Below are positions 1 through 5,961 of a stretch of DNA of 7,711 bases, in pieces (position 1 is the first letter of the stretch; every line of letters begins with the position of its first letter). Location: contig JAGNNB010000135.1 in the NCBI GenBank assembly GCA_017990865.1, positions 1 through 7,711 of the forward strand, written 5' to 3'. This DNA comes from Lysobacteraceae bacterium. Lineage in GTDB: Bacteria; Pseudomonadota; Gammaproteobacteria; Xanthomonadales; Xanthomonadaceae. The position numbers and the translations under genes were made by a program. A model generated the notes under the pieces. The model ran no database searches. It saw nothing but the letters and a program-made list of their open reading frames with translations, and was not told the DNA's origin.

Positions 1-135
1 GAACAGGGCATCGCCACGCAAAGCGGCCTGCAACTCTTCGGCCAAGCCATCGGCGCCATGCGAGGCGAAAGCGAACTCTCCGGCGGCGGGCAGCGCGGCG
101 GGATCGGGCAAGCTGAGGTAATAACGAACAGCCAT
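1..135 (-). CDS. unrecognised protein, N-terminal 45 residues only
   Basis: The minus strand is open from an ATG at 135-133 to the left edge, giving 45 residues that begin MAVRYYLSLPDP and continue through an Ala/Gly-rich stretch to LAEELQAALRGDALF. The start lies 47 bp beyond the stop of the isomerase gene on the same strand, so the two may be co-transcribed. No strong Shine-Dalgarno is visible, only a weak purine patch. Coding is inferred from the orderly amphipathic sequence and third-position GC bias. There is no signal peptide or membrane segment, so a small cytoplasmic protein is likely. I do not recognise the family with confidence, and the rest of the gene is outside the window. Confidence 0.6.
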   Translation of the reverse strand, partial: MAVRYYLSLPDPAALPAAGEFAFASHGADGLAEELQAALRGDALF

Positions 136-182
136 CGCGGTGCGCTCGCGGAAGGGGTGTCCAGAGTAACCCGGCGCGGGGC

Positions 183-827
183 TCAGCCGCGTCGCACGCC
201 GACGGGCAGCCCGGAGAGCCGCCGCATTTCGGGGTCGCGCAGCAGGGCCGGATCGCGCAAGGCGTCCAGCGCGAACTCGTGGGCGTCGTTGCCCCAGAAC
301 AGATCGACGCCGCCGTCGTCGTTGTCGACGGCCAACGTCGGTACGCCGAACACGCCGGCCCGCAGCGCCGCTTCGGTGTTCTCGCGCAGCGTCGTCTTCA
401 CCTTGTCGTGCGCGAGCAGGGCCGGATCGACCTGCAGCGCCGCGCACAGCGGAAGCACAGCCTCCGCGCTATCGGCCGCGCGCCCTTGCGCCCAAATCCA
501 GTCGAACACCGCATCGATCGCCGCGACCGATGCCCCGGCGGCGATGGTCAAACGCAGCGCGGGCAAAGGATTGAACGGATGGCTCGGCGGAAACCGCAAC
601 GGCATGCCCGCTCGCCGCGCTTGCCACAACGCATGGCGATAAGTGAATTCGCGTTTGCTCGGAATTTCCGCCGGGCCTTTTTGTCCGCGCGTATCGAGCA
701 CAGCGGCCAGCAGGATCGGTACCGGTTGGATGCGATATTCGGCCATCGCCGCCTTGACCTTCGGCCATTGCAGATAGGCGAACGGCGAGAGGATGTCGAA
801 ATACCAGCGCACCGTCGTGTCGTTCAT
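183..827 (-). CDS. 2-hydroxychromene-2-carboxylate isomerase-like protein (DsbA fold, kappa GST type)
   Basis: This is a 214-residue cytoplasmic protein of the DsbA/kappa-class glutathione transferase superfamily. Characterised relatives isomerise 2-hydroxychromene-2-carboxylate with glutathione in naphthalene breakdown, but many genomic copies have unknown substrates. Visible marks are the N-terminal strand WYFDILSPFAYL (residues 8-19) with the catalytic-type Ser14-Pro15, a helical middle domain, the cis-proline loop FGVPTL (160-165), and FWGND (177-181), where the family usually has an F.G.D motif. Length is normal for the family (about 200). I chose the ATG at 827 because it follows AGAGGG at good spacing and gives the canonical N-terminus. 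An in-frame ATG at 863 would add 12 residues encoded by the adjacent repeat element. No aromatic-degradation genes are nearby, so the substrate cannot be inferred. Confidence 0.85.
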   Translation of the reverse strand: MNDTTVRWYFDILSPFAYLQWPKVKAAMAEYRIQPVPILLAAVLDTRGQKGPAEIPSKREFTYRHALWQARRAGMPLRFPPSHPFNPLPALRLTIAAGASVAAIDAVFDWIWAQGRAADSAEAVLPLCAALQVDPALLAHDKVKTTLRENTEAALRAGVFGVPTLAVDNDDGGVDLFWGNDAHEFALDALRDPALLRDPEMRRLSGLPVGVRRG

Positions 828-838
828 CGCATGCCCTC

Positions 839-995
839 TAACAGGTTGTTGAAAAACGCTCATCGTGAGCGTTTTTCAAATCACCAGTCCGGCACATGTC
901 CGGACTGGCTCCCGACGAATCAATCGCTTACGCGCTCGCTTCGTCGTCGCAGCCATCCCTGGCTGCGCTAGCAGGCTGTTTTCAACAGCCTGCTA
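839..995. mobile_element. MITE-like multi-hairpin element with imperfect terminal inverted repeats
   Basis: The left end reads TAACAGGTTGTTGAAAA, and the right end, read on the minus strand from 995, reads TAGCAGGCTGTTGAAAA, matching at 15 of 17 positions. Inside are four strong inverted repeats: 849-879 (14-bp arms, 3-nt loop), 884-908 (9-bp arms, 7-nt loop), 948-967 (8-bp arms, 4-nt loop) and 969-995 (12-bp arms, 3-nt loop). A weaker 7-bp pair lies at 913-919/940-946. Both ends carry TA, which could be a TA target duplication or part of the repeat. There is no transposase or credible ORF, so any movement would depend on a partner enzyme elsewhere. It ends 12 bp from the isomerase start codon. 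The mobile interpretation is inference; the palindromes and matching ends are visible directly. Confidence 0.6.
849..879. terminator. candidate bidirectional intrinsic terminator hairpin
   Basis: A perfect 14-bp inverted repeat (TTGAAAAACGCTCA, loop TCG, TGAGCGTTTTTCAA) forms a CGCTCA/TGAGCG core followed by five T residues. The structure is symmetrical, so it offers a core plus U-run on either strand. On the minus strand it would stop transcripts from the FG-GAP-like gene just before the isomerase gene. The GC core is short (six pairs), so efficiency is uncertain. It may instead function only as DNA structure of the surrounding element. Confidence 0.4.
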
Positions 996-1066
996 AATCC
1001 TGCGTCCAATCGTGCTTCGAATTGTGCTCGAAATCAGGTTAGAAGTCGCGCTTGAAGTCGCCCTCG
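996..1066 (-). repeat. degenerate 12-bp tandem periodicity
   Basis: Read on the minus strand, the sequence falls into successive units of about 12 bp: GAGGGCGACTTC, AAGCGCGACTTC, TAACCTGATTTC, GAGCACAATTC (11 bp), GAAGCACGATTG and GACGCAGGATTT. It runs straight into the right end of the hairpin element. Units share a purine-rich first half and a GAYTTC-like second half but are strongly diverged. It lies in the 3' untranslated zone of the FG-GAP-like gene. It could be a decayed minisatellite or an eroded coding end. I see no gene or promoter in 996-1108. Confidence 0.3.
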
Positions 1067-1108
1067 GCGACGCTTTTGGAATCAAACGCGAATACGGCGA
1101 CGCCGCGC

Positions 1109-1954
1109 TCAGCAACCGACCGCACGATGTTCGGACACGCGGCGCAACAACTGACCGGCACCGGCGGCGGACGACAGAAACAGCGTCGGCAACATGAGGT
1201 TGTAATGATCCGAGGTGTCGAAAATCAAATCCAAACCGCCATCGCGATCGAGATCGCCCGCGAACAACACACGCGGGGCGGCATCATGGCCCAGCGTCCA
1301 TGATCCGAGCGCGCCGCCCGCGCTGCGCGTCGCCTCCATTTCCAGCAGCGTCTGCCGTGTGCCGCCGACGCTCAAGATCAAGCGACAGACGGCGTGTTGG
1401 ACATCGCGGTTGTCGTCCGATGCCGGCGCCGGCCGCGGTTCGCACTGCGTATCCAGACGCGATTCCCCACCGTTCAGGCGAAACGTGTACCCGGGCAAGC
1501 CGTCGGCGCCGCGGCCTTCGATCGTCGCGACCCTCACCGGACCGGACCGGACGCGCCCGCTGCGCAGCAGCATCAGCGGGGTTTCGCCGTCTACGGCCGG
1601 TACCGGCACCGACACTTCTTCGCCGGTGTCCTCGCCCGTACTGCCCTCGCTCGTATCGTCCACGATCGGGTCTTCCACTTGCGCCACCCGCACGCGCGAA
1701 CGCGCCAAACGCGCGGTGCCGGCGCTTTCGTTCACCCACAATGTCATCCACGTTTGACCGTCGCGCGCGACGGCCTCGCCGCGATGGAAAACGCCCAACG
1801 GTTGAATGGCTTCCGCGGGCGTCTGCGATGCGGCATGGGCGAAGCCGGCGGCCAATACGCCCGCGCAGAGCATCGTGCGAAACGTGGAGCGAAATGCCGC
1901 GTGCATCGTGCGCGAGGGCGCTTTCGAAGACGACGCGATTGCGGTGGGTGTCAT
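1109..1954 (-). CDS. exported protein with C-terminal FG-GAP/VCBS-like calcium-loop motif
   Basis: This is a 281-residue predicted exported protein. A long basic n-region (residues 1-27) precedes the hydrophobic stretch MLCAGVLAAGFAHA (28-41), with likely signal peptidase I cleavage after AHA. Residues 97-118 are acidic and low in complexity (D/E/S/T/G/V). Near the C-terminus FAGDLDRDGGLDLIFDT (231-247) matches the FG-GAP/VCBS repeat core, with Asp234, Asp236 and Asp238 positioned as a DxDxDG calcium-binding loop. Cys171 and Cys190 could form a disulfide, and the protein ends in Cys281. One such motif alone cannot make a beta-propeller, so this may be a small ligand-binding or surface protein. 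The ATG at 1954 is preferred for its GGAGA 6 nt upstream; ATG 1906 would give a shorter signal peptide but lacks a ribosome binding site. The function is unknown. Confidence 0.7.
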   Translation of the reverse strand: MTPTAIASSSKAPSRTMHAAFRSTFRTMLCAGVLAAGFAHAASQTPAEAIQPLGVFHRGEAVARDGQTWMTLWVNESAGTARLARSRVRVAQVEDPIVDDTSEGSTGEDTGEEVSVPVPAVDGETPLMLLRSGRVRSGPVRVATIEGRGADGLPGYTFRLNGGESRLDTQCEPRPAPASDDNRDVQHAVCRLILSVGGTRQTLLEMEATRSAGGALGSWTLGHDAAPRVLFAGDLDRDGGLDLIFDTSDHYNLMLPTLFLSSAAGAGQLLRRVSEHRAVGC

Positions 1955-1980
1955 GGGCGTTCTCCGGGCGAGACGCCCAT
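1952..1980 (-). promoter_or_regulatory. leader able to form two mutually exclusive hairpins around the ribosome binding site
   Basis: In the mRNA of the FG-GAP-like gene, ATGGGCGT (plus-strand 1973-1980) can pair with ACGCCCAT (1953-1960). This buries the first two bases of the start codon in a stem and puts the GGAGA Shine-Dalgarno (1961-1965) in the loop. The same upstream GGGCG (1974-1978) can instead pair with CGCCC (1966-1970) over a UCU loop, leaving both Shine-Dalgarno and AUG free. The pairings are visible in the sequence. A regulatory role such as a temperature or ligand response is inference. Confidence 0.35.
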
Positions 1981-2057
1981 CATCCTTCACAAGATCGACG
2001 CGGGAAAGCGGCCCTTATGTCGCGAAGACTTGCCTCGTGAGGGGTTTTGTCGCAGAG

Positions 2058-2081
2058 GCGCATCGAAGACGCGCATCGAAG
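2058..2081. repeat. short 13-bp-period direct repeat
   Basis: GCGCATCGAAG occurs at 2058-2068 and again at 2071-2081, followed by a partial third start (GCGCAT from 2081). It lies in the 170-bp space (1955-2124) between the second amidohydrolase and the FG-GAP-like gene. No T-run terminator for the amidohydrolase operon is evident in this space. Confidence 0.45.
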
Positions 2082-2124
2082 CGCATGCGCGCGACCGACG
2101 CTCGGCCGCGCACAGCCCCATCGC

Positions 2125-3564
2125 TCACTCTCCGCCCGGCGGATAAGCACGCGGCAAGTCGCCCGCCGCGCGCAGGTAACGATCGCGCAATTCGGTTTGG
2201 CGGCTGCGCATCGGGATGGCGTTGCCGTCGAACCACACGCGCTGCGCCACCGTGCTGACTTCCAGCGGATCGCCGTTCCACAGCACCAAATCGGCGCGCT
2301 TGCCGACCGCGATCGTGCCGATCCTGTCGCCCACGCCGAAGGTTTCCGCCGGGACTCGCGTCAAACCGGCGAGCCCGTCTTCCCACGGCAGGCCGTTCGC
2401 GACCGCGTTGCCCGCGGCATAGCGCAGTTTGCGCGCGTAGTGCGAGGCGTCGTCGAATTGACTGAAACCGACTTGCACGCCAGCGGCGCGCAGACGCGCG
2501 GCGTTCTCGAGCGTGGCGCCGATCTGATCGAAATTGCCGGGCAGATTCGCCAAGGGATCGACGAACACCGGCACCTTCGCCGCGGCCAATTGCGGGCCGA
2601 GCATCCACGCTTCGGCACCGCCGAGGATCGCGATGCGCACGTTGTGACGTTGCGACCAACGCAGCAATTGGCGGATGTCGGCGGCGCGATGGATCCGCGC
2701 GACCACGCGACCGCCGCCGTCGAGATAGCGCGTCAAGGTCTGTCGACCGGCCGGCGTAAGCAAGGCCATGCCCGAATCCGCGCCGATGCGCCCGCGCACT
2801 TCGTCGATCAACTGGTCCAGCAACATCCACTGCGCCGCGCGCGATTTGCCGGTGAGATCGGCGCCGTCGCTGCCCAGTTCCAGGAATAGCGCGCGCGGTC
2901 CGATGGGGTCGGGGCTGCCGTCCAAACGCACGATGCCACCCTGGCCGCCGACGATGGACCCGCCGTTGACGCTGCCGGCGCCGAGCATGCTGAAACCGAC
3001 GCCCTCCACGCGCGCGACCGGGATCAACATCGACATCGGGTTATACGCCAGCGTCACGTCGAATTCGCGACGCACCACCATTTGCTTATCGCCGCCGAGC
3101 GCGAGCGATTGATCGCGGGTGTCGTCGCCGAGCGAAATTTCCTGCAAACCGATCGAATTGATGCCGCCGAACAAGGCCGGCGTCAGCGGTTTGCCTTCGG
3201 CATCGACGGTCTCGACACCGTTCGCGGACAAATTCTTGCCGATCGCGGCGATCGTGCCGTTGCGCACCAACACATCGGTGTTCTGCAAGGTGCCCTGCGC
3301 GCCCGCGGTGTGCACGGTGGCGTTGCGGATCAAAACGTTTTGCGCGAACGCGGAAGCGCCGACGCCGAGCGACAACGCGATCGTCAACGCCATCGTTTCG
3401 ATCGCGCGAAGGCGACGACGCGCGCTTGCGCTGTCATTCCGAGCGCAGCGAGGAGCCCGTTTTTGATCGTCATCGCCCATAACAGCAGGTCCCTCGCGCT
3501 TCGCGCTCGGGATGACAGACATCATCGTCGTATCGATCGCCGTAATGAATGTTCGCGCGCTCAT
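2125..3564 (-). CDS. amidohydrolase-family paralogue lacking the metal-binding histidines (probable pseudoenzyme), exported
   Basis: This 479-residue protein is related to imidazolonepropionase-type amidohydrolases. A hydrophobic segment ALTIALSLGVGASAFA (59-74) preceded by RRRLR is a signal peptide, with cleavage likely before Gln75. The family N-terminal strands (NVLIRNATV, DVLVRNGTIAAIG) and C-terminal return (GTIAVGKRADLVLWNGDP, 416-433) are intact. However, the family HxH after the first strand pair is replaced by FGGINS (132-137), and the HHG found in the upstream partner is LGG (314-316). A His in RIHRAAD (290-296) and Asp371-372 remain. It should not bind a normal binuclear metal centre. 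The start overlaps the upstream stop as ATGA, so the two are translationally coupled. Residues 16-45 derive from an inserted repeat. An active enzyme with unusual ligands is the alternative. Confidence 0.85.
   Translation of the reverse strand: MSARTFITAIDTTMMSVIPSAKREGPAVMGDDDQKRAPRCARNDSASARRRLRAIETMALTIALSLGVGASAFAQNVLIRNATVHTAGAQGTLQNTDVLVRNGTIAAIGKNLSANGVETVDAEGKPLTPALFGGINSIGLQEISLGDDTRDQSLALGGDKQMVVRREFDVTLAYNPMSMLIPVARVEGVGFSMLGAGSVNGGSIVGGQGGIVRLDGSPDPIGPRALFLELGSDGADLTGKSRAAQWMLLDQLIDEVRGRIGADSGMALLTPAGRQTLTRYLDGGGRVVARIHRAADIRQLLRWSQRHNVRIAILGGAEAWMLGPQLAAAKVPVFVDPLANLPGNFDQIGATLENAARLRAAGVQVGFSQFDDASHYARKLRYAAGNAVANGLPWEDGLAGLTRVPAETFGVGDRIGTIAVGKRADLVLWNGDPLEVSTVAQRVWFDGNAIPMRSRQTELRDRYLRAAGDLPRAYPPGGE
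3431..3518. repeat. 88-bp interspersed inverted-repeat element inside the amidohydrolase paralogue
   Basis: The ends are CTGTCATTCCGAGCGC at 3431-3446 and, read on the minus strand from 3518, CTGTCATCCCGAGCGC, matching at 15 of 16 positions. The repeat then continues imperfectly through AGCGAGG-like sequence on both sides. I recognise the TCATYCCGAGCGC...GCGAGG style as a non-coding interspersed repeat seen in many proteobacterial intergenic regions. Here it is read through in frame as residues 16-45 of the paralogue (beginning SVIPSAKREGPAV and ending CARNDS). No clear target duplication is visible. Mobile origin is inference, and copy number in the genome would decide it. Confidence 0.65.
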
Positions 3565-5036
3565 CGCACACCTCCTTCGAGACCTTGCGGTGCGGCGCTT
3601 TGCCCCAGCATGAAATCGGAGACCGGCTGTCGCGAGCGGTCGTGACGGTCGTAAACCCGCGCGCCGTCGATGTAGACCTGCTCGGCCTTGGCGTACACGC
3701 TGAACGGGTTGCCGTTCCACACCACCACGTCGGCCATCTTGCCCGGCTCCAAGGTGCCGGTCTTGTCGAGAATACCCAGGGCTTTCGCGGCGTTCGCGGT
3801 GATCCACTGCACCGCGCGCTCCGGCGGCACCGTCATGCCGATGCGCGTGCCCTGCGCCATCGCTTTCGCCGCTTCTTGATTCAAACGTTGAATGCCTTCG
3901 GACGAATCCGAATGCACGATCGCGCAACCGCCCGGCGCGCGATCCACCAACAGCAGGTTTTCCTGGATGCCGTCCAGCGCTTCCATCTTGAAGCCCCACC
4001 AATCGGCCCACAGCGCGCCGCAGACTTTTTCCTGCCCCAGACGGTCGGCCAGTTTGTAGGCTTCCACGCCGTGATGGAACGCGGAAATCTTGAAACCGAA
4101 TTCTTTCGCCAAGTCCAACATGATCGCGATTTCGTCGGCGCGATAGCAGTGGATGTGCACCAGGATGTCGCCGTTGATCGCGCCGGCCAGCGTGTCCATC
4201 TTCAAGTCGCGCTTGCCGCCGCTGTCGTTATTGCTGTCCTTGGCATCGGATGCGCTTTGCCACCAGCGACGCTTCGGCGCGGCGGCGGGTTTGGGTTTGT
4301 TCTTCTTCAGATATTCGCTGGCGTCGATGAACGCCGCGCGATACCCGGCCACGTTCGCCATGCGCGTGGACGGGCCGCCGCGTTGGCCGTAGACGCGTTT
4401 CGGATTTTCGCCGCAGGCCATCTTCAAGCCCCAGGGCGCGCCGGGGAATTTCATCGCTTGATAGGTGGTGGCCGGCACGTTCTTCAGCGTCACGCCGCGG
4501 CCGCCGATCAGATTCGCCGAACCCGGCAGAATCTGCATCGAAGTCACGCCGCCCGCCAACGCGGTCGCGAAACCCGGGTCCTGCGGCCAGATCGAATGTT
4601 CGGCCCACACATTCGGCGTGGTCGGCGACGTGGCTTCGTTGCCGTCCTGATGCGCGGTCATGCCGGGGCTGGGATACACGCCGAGGTGCGAATGCACATC
4701 GACGATACCCGGCGTCACCCATTTGCCGCGGCCATCCACGCGCACAGCATCGACCGGCGCCTGCAAGCCCGCGCCGACGGCCACGATCTTGCCGTCCTGC
4801 ATCAGCACGTCCGCGCCGTCGATGCGCGTCCCGGTCCCGGTCAGCACGGTGGCGCCCTGGATCAGCACCGGCGGCGAGGCGATCGGCCGGTACGTGCTGG
4901 GGTAGGGGTCGAAGACGAAGCGCGAGGCCGCCTTGGCCGCGGGCTTGCTGTCGGCGGCGACGGTGGGCGGCGCGGCCGCGATCAAGACGGCGGGCAACAG
5001 CGTCGCCGCGAGCGCGGCGCTAATCGTTCGGAACAT
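3561..5036 (-). CDS. exported imidazolonepropionase-like metal-dependent amidohydrolase
   Basis: This 491-residue protein is of the amidohydrolase superfamily (imidazolonepropionase and related, COG1228 type), whose members hydrolyse cyclic amides, dipeptides or related bonds at a metal centre. Residues 1-28 (MFRTISAALAATLLPAV...) form a signal peptide ending near TVAA, so it acts in the periplasm or outside. Metal-site signatures are VDVHSHLG with His115 and His117, HIHCYRADE with His294 and His296, FHHG with His321-322, and VHSDSS with Asp377. GTLEPGKMADVVVWNGNP (427-444) is the typical C-terminal beta-sandwich return. Residues 243-280 are a Lys/Pro/Asn-rich insertion that is probably a surface loop. 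The start ATG at 5036 has GGGGAT upstream and begins the signal peptide; longer in-frame starts add 48 implausible residues. It heads the operon with the degenerate paralogue. The substrate is not deducible. Confidence 0.9.
   Translation of the reverse strand: MFRTISAALAATLLPAVLIAAAPPTVAADSKPAAKAASRFVFDPYPSTYRPIASPPVLIQGATVLTGTGTRIDGADVLMQDGKIVAVGAGLQAPVDAVRVDGRGKWVTPGIVDVHSHLGVYPSPGMTAHQDGNEATSPTTPNVWAEHSIWPQDPGFATALAGGVTSMQILPGSANLIGGRGVTLKNVPATTYQAMKFPGAPWGLKMACGENPKRVYGQRGGPSTRMANVAGYRAAFIDASEYLKKNKPKPAAAPKRRWWQSASDAKDSNNDSGGKRDLKMDTLAGAINGDILVHIHCYRADEIAIMLDLAKEFGFKISAFHHGVEAYKLADRLGQEKVCGALWADWWGFKMEALDGIQENLLLVDRAPGGCAIVHSDSSEGIQRLNQEAAKAMAQGTRIGMTVPPERAVQWITANAAKALGILDKTGTLEPGKMADVVVWNGNPFSVYAKAEQVYIDGARVYDRHDRSRQPVSDFMLGQSAAPQGLEGGVR
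3571..3577 (-). promoter_or_regulatory. ideal Shine-Dalgarno at the ATGA coupling point
   Basis: AAGGAGG on the minus strand sits 6 nt before the ATG at 3564-3562, which itself overlaps the TGA of the upstream amidohydrolase (3563-3561). It decides the start of the paralogue and rejects upstream in-frame extensions, which only shadow the first gene. The arrangement predicts coupled, near-stoichiometric synthesis. Confidence 0.85.
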
Positions 5037-5169
5037 TGAGGAATCCCCGTTCGGGCCGTGCGTGGAGCGCACACAGCGACCCACGCACCGTAGCCCGCGG
5101 CTTCGGACCTGCCAAGCATGACCTTCGGCAGGGTGCATGACACAATTCCGCAAATCGCAGGAGACCCGG
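5037..5169. promoter_or_regulatory. divergent promoter region with paired GCATGAC sites
   Basis: These 133 bp lie between the divergent starts of the amidohydrolase operon (minus) and the AMP nucleosidase gene (plus), so promoters for both should be here. GCATGAC occurs twice in the same orientation, at 5116-5122 and 5135-5141, 19 bp apart. That is close to two helical turns and fits a possible operator. An interrupted inverted repeat (CCGTAGCC/GGCTTCGG, 5088-5106) is also present. I cannot point to convincing -35/-10 pairs on either strand. Confidence 0.35.
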
Positions 5170-5946
5170 ATGAAAAACAAAGAACAGATCGTCGAAAACT
5201 GGCTGCCCCGCTACACCGGCCTGCCCCTGGACGCCTTCGGCCAGCACATCCTGCTGACCAATTTTGGCGGCTATCTCGACCATTTCTCGCGCATGACCGG
5301 CGCGCCCATCGTCGGCCTGGACCGCCCGATGCCCAGCGCCACCACCGACGGCATCACCATGATCAACTTCGGCATGGGCAGCCCCAACGCCGCGACCATG
5401 ATGGATCTGCTCTCGGCCATCATGCCGCAGGCCGTGCTGTTCCTCGGCAAATGCGGTGGCTTGAAGAAGAAGAATCTGCTGGGCGATTTGATCCTGCCCA
5501 TCGCCGCCATCCGCGGCGACGGCACCAGCAACGACTACCTGCCGCCGGAAGTCCCCGCGCTACCCGCGTTCGCCTTGCAACGCGCGGTCTCCACCATGAT
5601 CCGCGACCTCGACCACGACTACTGGACCGGCACCGTCTACACCACCAACCGCCGCGTCTGGGAACACGACGACGCCTTCAAGGACAAACTGCGCGCCATG
5701 CGCTGCATGGCCATCGACATGGAAACCGCCACCGTCTTCGCCGCCGGCTTCGCCAACCGCATCCCCGCCGGCGCCCTGCTGCTGGTCAGCGACCAACCGA
5801 TGATCCCCGAAGGCGTGAAGACCGAAGCCAGCGACGCGAAAGTCAGCGCCGAATACGTCGAACGCCACATCCAGATCGGCATCGAAGCGCTACGGCTGAT
5901 CCGCCGGCATGGGAAGTCGGTGCGGCATTTGCGGTTTGATGAGTGA
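5170..5946 (+). CDS. amn: AMP nucleosidase, short form
   Basis: This 258-residue cytoplasmic enzyme is predicted to hydrolyse AMP to adenine and ribose 5-phosphate, linking purine turnover to salvage. It belongs to the purine nucleoside phosphorylase (PNP/UDP) superfamily. Visible motifs are INFGMGSPNAATMMDLL (65-81), the glycine-rich VLFLGKCGGLKKK (89-101), AIRGDGTSNDYLPPEVPAL (113-131), AIDMETATVFAAGFA (181-195) with the ribose-contacting Met184-Glu185 type pair, and LLLVSDQP (203-210), where Asp208 is the expected general acid. It matches the compact form of about 258 residues known from Bacteroidetes and some proteobacteria, lacking the regulatory N-terminal domain of the 484-residue E. 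coli enzyme. ATG 5170 has AGGAG 6 nt upstream; an ATG at 5137 would add 11 residues without a ribosome binding site. It is monocistronic as far as visible. Confidence 0.93.
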   Translation: MKNKEQIVENWLPRYTGLPLDAFGQHILLTNFGGYLDHFSRMTGAPIVGLDRPMPSATTDGITMINFGMGSPNAATMMDLLSAIMPQAVLFLGKCGGLKKKNLLGDLILPIAAIRGDGTSNDYLPPEVPALPAFALQRAVSTMIRDLDHDYWTGTVYTTNRRVWEHDDAFKDKLRAMRCMAIDMETATVFAAGFANRIPAGALLLVSDQPMIPEGVKTEASDAKVSAEYVERHIQIGIEALRLIRRHGKSVRHLRFDE

Positions 5947-5961
5947 GTCCGTCGAACGACG

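Noticed and set aside
828..863. 12-residue N-terminal extension of the isomerase
   Set aside because: It is encoded by the hairpin element, lacks a ribosome binding site, and the canonical family N-terminus begins at 827.
58..971. Plus-strand open frames opposite the isomerase gene
   Set aside because: They are antisense frames crossing the isomerase gene and the hairpin element, with Arg-rich translations and no domain signature.
1067..1140. Frameshifted continuation of the FG-GAP-like gene (a readable minus-strand stretch including VAVFAFDSKSVAEGDF)
   Set aside because: Continuing the gene would need a frameshift near its end. The in-frame ending at Cys281 looks natural, and the alternative frame soon stops. 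I could not compare homologues.
1955..1990. GTG start giving a 12-residue longer FG-GAP-like protein
   Set aside because: The GGAGA before ATG 1954 is better placed, and the extension adds nothing to the signal peptide.
1215..2258. Plus-strand open frames opposite the FG-GAP-like gene
   Set aside because: They are Arg/Pro/Ser-rich shadows. The minus-strand protein has a signal peptide and calcium-loop motif.
3565..4011. 149-codon upstream extension of the second amidohydrolase
   Set aside because: It overlaps the first amidohydrolase in another frame with no family similarity, and the AAGGAGG at 3571-3577 clearly sets the start at 3564.
3549..5039. Long plus-strand open frame (496 codons) opposite the first amidohydrolase
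   Set aside because: It is an antisense shadow allowed by the GC-rich codon pattern. Its translation is Arg/His/Ala-rich without domain features, while the minus strand has a complete metal-site motif set and signal peptide.
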